From Fibrobacteria bacterium AD312 (lineage in GTDB: Bacteria; Fibrobacterota; Fibrobacteria; Fibrobacterales; Fibrobacteraceae): a stretch of DNA of 37,036 nucleotides. Where the stretch lies: contig LIUM01000029.1 of the NCBI GenBank assembly GCA_001462345.1, positions 1 through 37,036 of the forward strand. The letters are read 5' to 3'. The notes under the pieces are model-generated. The model did not search any database and had not been told where the DNA came from. It saw nothing but the letters and a program-made list of their open reading frames with translations. A program made the translations under genes and the position numbers. Below, one piece after another: positions 32,279-37,036 of the stretch. The stretch's first letter is position 1. Every line of letters begins with the position of its first letter.

Positions 32279-33306
32279 GCCGGTTCTTGTTTGGATAAAC
32301 AGTGTAGAGAGCCGCCTTCTTCTATTACTACTCGACAATCAATAGCGATAATTTTACGGTCAGGGAAAGTCGACTTAAAATAGGCTTTTGCTTTTACGTC
32401 TGTTTTTTTATCGTAAGAAGGGTATAAGACTCCGCCATTTACAAAAATGAAATTCATATACGAAGCAGGCAACGTTTCTTTTCCCATTTTCTTTTGTGGA
32501 GGAAGCTGAAGAGTGTCTACGATTGCTTTCTTGCCGTATTGCTTTTTGAGCCAAGCTTCTATTAACTTTTTAGCTTCAATTAAACGCTCGTAATTAGGAG
32601 AACTAGGGTCTTCTTCTGAGGCGACTACAATCCGATCCGTTTTTACAAAACGGGCGAGATTATCAATGTGGCCATCGGTATGGTCGCCGTCTAGCCCTTT
32701 AGGGAGAACGAGTATATCACGAAGCCCTAGTTTTTTCGATAAGGCGTTGATGACTTTTTTGAGGTCTTTTGGATTATTTCTGTTTTTACCAACAAGACAT
32801 TCTAAGGTAGTCATGGCAAGGCCATCATCGTTTACTTCTAAAGCGCCACCTTCAAAAATATAAGGGATATCAGAAATGGGAAGTTTCTCTTTTTTGGCAA
32901 TTTCTGAAGGTACTTTGTTATCTAAAAGGAACGGAGGAAATTTCGCTCCCCAAGCATTAAAATTCGTTTGTACGATTTCTTTTTCTTCGCCCTTTTTTAC
33001 AAAAAATGGGCCGTAGTCTCTAATCCAAATATCATTCGTGGCGATTTTGTAGGCTTGAGGTGCAAAACGACATTTTAAAAACGCGTTTGCTTCTTCTTGA
33101 GGAAGTTCCCAATTTTTAGGAATGAGGAATTTTACAGGTTGGAATTTTGCAATTTGATACATCAAATTAAAATAAAAAGCTTTAATTTGTATCCCTCGTT
33201 CCCCAGCCCAATTTTTAGGATGGCGTGGAAAAGAAAGCCATGTGGCGGCTTGTTCTTCCCACTCTGCAGGGGAGCGTACTATTTTCTTTAAGGAGCTTGA
33301 TTTCAT
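32275..33306 (-). CDS. aguA: Agmatine deiminase
   Basis: Protein of 343 residues of the guanidino-modifying deiminase family. It converts agmatine to N-carbamoylputrescine and ammonia. Family marks are EWEEQAATWLSFP, NDIWIRDYGPFF, YIFEGGALEVNDDG, GDHTDGHIDNLARFV and the catalytic Cys in EEGGSLHCLSKQEPA eight residues from the end. The ATG at 33306 overlaps the aguB stop (ATGA); another ATG four codons upstream is possible. Together with aguB it forms a complete route from agmatine to putrescine. A peptidyl-arginine deiminase reading is less likely because no signal peptide is present and aguB is adjacent. Confidence 0.94.
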   Translation of the reverse strand: MKSSSLKKIVRSPAEWEEQAATWLSFPRHPKNWAGERGIQIKAFYFNLMYQIAKFQPVKFLIPKNWELPQEEANAFLKCRFAPQAYKIATNDIWIRDYGPFFVKKGEEKEIVQTNFNAWGAKFPPFLLDNKVPSEIAKKEKLPISDIPYIFEGGALEVNDDGLAMTTLECLVGKNRNNPKDLKKVINALSKKLGLRDILVLPKGLDGDHTDGHIDNLARFVKTDRIVVASEEDPSSPNYERLIEAKKLIEAWLKKQYGKKAIVDTLQLPPQKKMGKETLPASYMNFIFVNGGVLYPSYDKKTDVKAKAYFKSTFPDRKIIAIDCRVVIEEGGSLHCLSKQEPA

Positions 33307-34169
33307 GGAGTATCCCAAATTTTTAGAATGTCTGAATAGAGGTCTATGCGGCGGTCTCTAAAGTGAGGCCACCAGCGTCTATTTTCTTCTATTTCATCAA
33401 AAGAGATTTGAATTTTTTCTGATCCAAGTAAATTAGATGGCAAGTCTTTTAAGAGGTACCCATCTGGAGCAGCAACAAAAGAGTGGCCCCAGAAAGTGAG
33501 GTCGCCTTCGGTGCCAATTCTATTGACGGCGATGACAAAAAGACGATTCGCGATTGCATGCCCACGCATGACAGTCATCCAGCTATCTTTTTGACGTTCG
33601 TAAATGCTTTCGGGTTCATTTTTAGCCCAACCAATTGCCGTAGGGTAAATTAAAATTTCAGCCCCTTTAAGGCTCATGATACGAGCGGCTTCTGGAAACC
33701 ATTGATCCCAGCAAATTAAAATGCCAAGGTTCCCAGCAGAAGTTTGTATGGGTTCAAAACCAGTGTCGCCTGGGATGAAATAATACTTTTCATAAAAAGC
33801 AGGATCGTCTGGAATATGGCTTTTGCGATATAATCCAGCAATGCTTCCATCGCGCTCAAAAACATAGGCACTATTATGATAAATCCCTTTTGCACGCTTT
33901 TCAAAAAATGGAAAAACGATTACGCAATGGAGCTCTTTAGCGATTTCTCTCCACTCTAAGACTAGTGGATGGTCTTTTTCTATAGCCCAGTGAAAAAAGT
34001 CTGCATTTTCTTCAAAAGGGAAGTAGGGAGTATGGAATAATTCAGGTAAAATTAAAAGATCTAAATCTTGGCCTTTGTTTTTTAAGGCCTCTGCTTTGTA
34101 CCAAGCGTTATTAGATTCAAAATCACCTGTCCATTGGCCTTGAATCATGATTATGTTTTTTGATTTCAT
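33303..34169 (-). CDS. aguB: N-carbamoylputrescine amidase
   Basis: Protein of 288 residues of the nitrilase superfamily, hydrolysing N-carbamoylputrescine to putrescine, CO2 and ammonia. The catalytic triad is visible: Glu43 (LPELFHTPYF), Lys116 (YRKSHIPDDP) and Cys153 (LICWDQWFPEAAR), each in the sequence context of AguB. The start is placed at the ATG at 34169 rather than a TTG 17 codons upstream, since the domain begins with NIIMIQGQW. It is the promoter-proximal gene and is coupled to aguA by a 4-base overlap. It makes a two-gene polyamine operon divergent from the AlgX-like gene. Confidence 0.94.
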   Translation of the reverse strand: MKSKNIIMIQGQWTGDFESNNAWYKAEALKNKGQDLDLLILPELFHTPYFPFEENADFFHWAIEKDHPLVLEWREIAKELHCVIVFPFFEKRAKGIYHNSAYVFERDGSIAGLYRKSHIPDDPAFYEKYYFIPGDTGFEPIQTSAGNLGILICWDQWFPEAARIMSLKGAEILIYPTAIGWAKNEPESIYERQKDSWMTVMRGHAIANRLFVIAVNRIGTEGDLTFWGHSFVAAPDGYLLKDLPSNLLGSEKIQISFDEIEENRRWWPHFRDRRIDLYSDILKIWDTP

Positions 34170-34253
34170 ATTGTAATTATAGGAATTTTTACAAGGTTCT
34201 AGAGCGTTTTTGAATATCAATCGCTTCTTTATGAGGTTTGATTTTTCTATTTT

Positions 34254-36119
34254 GTGGCGGTGAAAAAATTACTCTTATTCAGCTTTTTGTGTCTTTTGGG
34301 CGCTTGTGCCTCAAAAGGTTCTATAAATTCAGACGTATCTAAGCCTTTAAAGCAGATACAAGTTCCATTTGAAGTGGTGAATTTGTCGGATTCAGTTCAA
34401 ATTCGCATTCTTGAAAAACCAAACTTGGCATCTTTAGACTTAGCGGCGTACTACCAAAATCCAATCAAAAAACAGGAAGATTTAGATGTTCCTGCCAATT
34501 ACAAGGGATTACTCGCTAGTACTCCTGTAAAAGATTATCCTTTTGCTTCTTTAGATTCTATTTCATCAGAAGTGCCTGAATTCTTAAACTTTTTTATGCC
34601 AGTGGCCTTTGAGCCTTTTGTGAAAACGTTAGCTTCTGAGAGTCGAGATTCTTTATCTGGTTTATTAAGAAAAATTGAAGGCGAAAAATGGAATGAACCA
34701 GAAGTATTTAAGGCTTTTCAACGAGTCTCAAAGCTTTGGGGAATTTCTCGTAATGGAAATGGAGAATGGTGGATTGAAATTGAACCTGCCTCTTGGACTA
34801 ATCGTTCTGTATTTTGGGGCCGCCTAAAAACAAGAGCTTCTAGCATTGATTTAGAAAGCCTCACTCAATACCAGAATAAAGAACTTTCTCCTGAAGAAGT
34901 GATGCATTGGGCTAGAACTTTAACTTCTTATTGGTATCCTACCTTAAATACAGACTTAGAACTCCATACTCCTGGATCGCCATGGAATCAATATTCCCCT
35001 TATTTTATAATTCGCGGAAATCCCATGGGAAAGGTGATTCAAATGGCTTTTGATATTAAGTCTCTTCGGATGACACCAGAAGCTTTACTTCAACAAGAAA
35101 AAGTAGAATCTACGTCAGCTGCTTCAGATCGTCAAATCGATACGAGTTCTTTGTTCCGTGAACAGGCGTTGAATATGATAGAAGCTTGCCCTCTTTCGGA
35201 TTCGGTGAAAACGTTTCAAAATGCTCTAAAAAATGTTTTAGAAAAATTACCTCAAGAGCAGAATGCTTTTGAAGCTGGTGGCATGCTTTGGTTTAGAAGA
35301 AACGCGAGTTATGTCTTAGCAGATGATATTACTTCACAAGATTCATTGCATAATCCTCTTCCAAGATTATTAGAATTAAAAGCACATTTGGATTCTTTAG
35401 GAATTCAATTGCTTGTGGTGCCAGTGCCTGTGAAAGAAGAAATTTATGCAGAACGCTTGATTGAAGGAACTTCGGCTAATTTATGCGTTCATCCTAATGG
35501 CCGTTCCTTTACAAAAAAGATGCTCGAATCAGGTTTAGATGTAATCGATTTGTATCCTATATTGAAAGCCGCCAAAGCAGGCGATCAACCTCCTTCATTT
35601 CTATATCAGCGTTATGATACCCATTGGGCTACTTCTGGTTTGTTAGCTTCTTTAGAAGCCATTGCTGCAAGAATCACCCAATATGCGTGGTATGAAAAAG
35701 CTGGTCCAACGCCTGGCTTTTTAGAAATGCGAGATACTGTCGTTACTAGAGAAGGGGATTTAGTGGCTCACGTTCCAGAAAATCAGAAGAGCCTTTTCCC
35801 TGCCGATACTTTTGCCGTTTATAAAGTTTATAAAAACAATGTACCTTATTCTGCGAAAAAAGGAGCTCCAATATTATTGATGGGTGATTCTTTTACGGGT
35901 GTGTTTGAATCGGTAGATCAACGCTCAGGTGGCCCAGGCTCTTTGATTGCCTTTGCCACAGGGTTAGATGTACAGGTATTGACAAGCTGGGGAGGTGGCC
36001 CTGGGGTACGTCATCGTATGATGAAGTTGAAATCGGATTTAGATTCAAAACGATTAGTCATCTATATGATGACCGCACGAGACTTTTGGCGTTCTCCAAT
36101 GGAATGGGATGCTTTCTAA
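34254..36119 (+). CDS. Lipoprotein with AlgX/AlgJ-like SGNH domain
   Basis: Protein of 621 residues. The start is GTG (34254, or the GTG at 34260) and the lipobox LLGAC puts the lipidated Cys at 18. Residues 25-300 are an unassigned region with many Trp and acidic residues. The C-terminal half resembles the SGNH hydrolase-like domain of AlgX/AlgJ, proteins that O-acetylate alginate in Pseudomonas. LGIQLLVVPVPVKEEIY (382-398) leads in, RYDTHWATSG (453-461) supplies the Asp-His pair, and LLMGDSFTG (541-549) supplies the catalytic Ser. The substrate is unknown; an esterase or acetyltransferase on a surface polysaccharide is plausible. It overlaps the next gene by 11 bases. Confidence 0.85.
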   Translation: MAVKKLLLFSFLCLLGACASKGSINSDVSKPLKQIQVPFEVVNLSDSVQIRILEKPNLASLDLAAYYQNPIKKQEDLDVPANYKGLLASTPVKDYPFASLDSISSEVPEFLNFFMPVAFEPFVKTLASESRDSLSGLLRKIEGEKWNEPEVFKAFQRVSKLWGISRNGNGEWWIEIEPASWTNRSVFWGRLKTRASSIDLESLTQYQNKELSPEEVMHWARTLTSYWYPTLNTDLELHTPGSPWNQYSPYFIIRGNPMGKVIQMAFDIKSLRMTPEALLQQEKVESTSAASDRQIDTSSLFREQALNMIEACPLSDSVKTFQNALKNVLEKLPQEQNAFEAGGMLWFRRNASYVLADDITSQDSLHNPLPRLLELKAHLDSLGIQLLVVPVPVKEEIYAERLIEGTSANLCVHPNGRSFTKKMLESGLDVIDLYPILKAAKAGDQPPSFLYQRYDTHWATSGLLASLEAIAARITQYAWYEKAGPTPGFLEMRDTVVTREGDLVAHVPENQKSLFPADTFAVYKVYKNNVPYSAKKGAPILLMGDSFTGVFESVDQRSGGPGSLIAFATGLDVQVLTSWGGGPGVRHRMMKLKSDLDSKRLVIYMMTARDFWRSPMEWDAF

Positions 36120-36813
36120 GAAAAAAAAGTGGGTGTTAGTCTTTTTTTTAATCCTAATTATTTTAGGCGGTGCCTACCTTTTTCTTCTTCCCCAAAAAGC
36201 GTCTTATTCTTTGCAAGAAGCGGCTTGTATTTTCAATGAACTTCCAGAACACTGTTTAGATTCTTCAAAAGTTTGGAATCCAGGGATTACTTTTTTTGAT
36301 GTGGAATTAAAAAAAGGGCGTGATACTTTATCGGTATTAAAGTCTTTATTGTATGAAGAATGGGGAATTGAATTTGTAAAAGATTCGATGAATGTGTTAT
36401 CGTCGTTATTCCCATTAGAGGTTTTGTCTTCTAAGAAGGCTGGATGTATGGGTGTTTCTTTTCTTGCATTAATGGTTGCAGAAGAAAAAAATATTCCCTT
36501 AGAAGTGATCATGCTTCCAAATCATGTTTTTTTACGTTATCATGGCATAAACTTTGAACCCAATCGTCAAGGATTTTCGTATTCCAATCAAGAATATGCA
36601 GAAAAGTACAAAGAGGGCGTTTGGACAGGTTTAGAATGGGCGCCTTTGAGTAAAAAAGAATTTTTGGGACTAGTGGCTTTTAATGCAGGAAACGCTTTTT
36701 TAAGAGAAAATCCAAAAGAAGCATTGTCTTGGTACAAATTAGCTGGCTCTTTGTTCCCAGAGTATCCAGGTATCATCAATAATCGGAGAATAGCACAAAA
36801 AATGATGGATTGA
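36109..36813 (+). CDS. Membrane-anchored transglutaminase-like protein with C-terminal TPR-like helix pair
   Basis: Protein of 234 residues. A single N-terminal membrane segment (about 8-28) after a Lys-rich start suggests an inner-membrane anchor with the rest outside the cytoplasm. Residues 70-155 match the SirB1/transglutaminase-like core: AGCMGVSFLALMVAEEKNIPL with Cys113, LPNHVFLRY with His139, and NFEPNRQG with Glu150 as the candidate triad. The C-terminal residues from about 190 (FNAGNAFLRENPKEALSWYKLAGSLFPEYPG) form a TPR-like hairpin, a combination known from this family. The start lies inside the preceding AlgX-like gene (11-base overlap), so the products are likely made together. 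Activity is unproven. Confidence 0.82.
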   Translation: MLSKKKKWVLVFFLILIILGGAYLFLLPQKASYSLQEAACIFNELPEHCLDSSKVWNPGITFFDVELKKGRDTLSVLKSLLYEEWGIEFVKDSMNVLSSLFPLEVLSSKKAGCMGVSFLALMVAEEKNIPLEVIMLPNHVFLRYHGINFEPNRQGFSYSNQEYAEKYKEGVWTGLEWAPLSKKEFLGLVAFNAGNAFLRENPKEALSWYKLAGSLFPEYPGIINNRRIAQKMMD

Positions 36814-36866
36814 TAAGAATGCTTTTTGAAAGTTTTTTTATTTCACAATGTTGCTAAAATTATAAA

Positions 36867-37036
36867 ATGCGCTCTTTGTTATTACTATTAACTCTTATAT
36901 TCATTTCTTGTTCGCTTGATGACGGTAAGCCATCGGGTGTCCTTTTTGAATATGATCAAGAACATGAAGGCATGATTAGGATTGGTGCAAAAGGTCAATT
37001 TGCTCTTTTGGGAACAAATGAAAGCTCTGCTCCAGT
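36867..37036 (+). CDS. Start of a lipoprotein, probable formylglycine-generating-enzyme-like domain (partial)
   Basis: The gene runs off the end of the window; 56 codons are visible. An ATG at 36867 opens a lipoprotein signal (MRSLLLLLTLIFISC) with Cys15 lipidated. The mature part soon reads EGMIRIGAKGQFALLGTNESSAP, which resembles the start of FGE-sulfatase/SUMF1-like domains in Fibrobacter lipoproteins (GM-x-x-I-x-AKG...LGT). It lies 53 bases after the transglutaminase-like gene with no terminator seen, so it may belong to the same unit. Lipoprotein status is firm; the domain call is tentative because most of it is missing. Confidence 0.6.
   Translation, partial: MRSLLLLLTLIFISCSLDDGKPSGVLFEYDQEHEGMIRIGAKGQFALLGTNESSAP

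Overview
The window is AT-rich chromosomal DNA that most resembles a low-GC member of the Fibrobacterota (Fibrobacter relatives). The pointers are a lipoprotein ending in a FISUMP domain (Fibrobacter succinogenes major paralogous domain), a lipoprotein with a long poly-serine linker, a GH94 cellobiose-type phosphorylase, a cytoplasmic GH8 exo-oligoxylanase and several lipobox or outer-membrane proteins. This placement is inferred from gene content. Genes are tightly packed on both strands, and no insertion sequence, prophage, integrase or CRISPR array is visible.

Layout. 1-324: probable decayed coding DNA. 325-3766 (minus): hslO, thrH, a PG_1098-type methyltransferase and ung, a run of stress, repair and housekeeping genes. 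3870-4424: DJ-1/PfpI protein with a terminator. 4478-4878: no convincing gene. 4911-4984 (minus): initiator tRNA-Met with its own promoter and terminator. 5091-9547 (minus): RNase Z-like hydrolase, trmB, recN and a double-domain PgsA-like phosphatidyltransferase, almost without gaps. 9721-12870: PadR regulator followed by the GH94 phosphorylase and a strong terminator. 13284-14731 (minus): holA and greA. 14810-16018: argJ. 16020-18657 (minus): CBM9-like protein, GH8 exo-oligoxylanase and a MORN/FISUMP lipoprotein. 18719-20654: a sigma-54-type promoter, a SpoVG homologue and comM/yifB. 20667-22225 (minus): an unknown exported protein and folB. 22323-25199: hemA-hemC-hemD. 25235-26017 (minus): beta-rich exported protein. 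26185-27429: pgk. 27641-30115: outer-membrane protein and PCMD/poly-Ser lipoprotein pair. 30157-31597 (minus): unknown protein and a PHP phosphoesterase. 31640-32278: RNase HI. 32275-34169 (minus): aguB-aguA agmatine catabolism. 34254-end: AlgX-like SGNH lipoprotein, anchored transglutaminase-like protein and the start of a probable formylglycine-enzyme-like lipoprotein.

Functionally, most of the window is core metabolism (heme, arginine, folate, glycolysis, polyamines), tRNA/RNA processing and DNA repair. Two small carbohydrate units, PadR-GH94 and CBM9-GH8, fit a plant-polysaccharide lifestyle in which cellobiose and xylo-oligosaccharides are split in the cytoplasm. Two cell-surface units (27641-30115 and 34254-37036) have no clear function.

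I found no clear-cut new defence or mobile system. The most noteworthy items are the initiator tRNA with an extra nucleotide in its T-stem, the -24/-12 promoter in front of spoVG-comM, the apparent duplication of the CDP-alcohol phosphatidyltransferase domain, the PadR-phosphorylase pairing and the AlgX/transglutaminase/FGE surface cluster.
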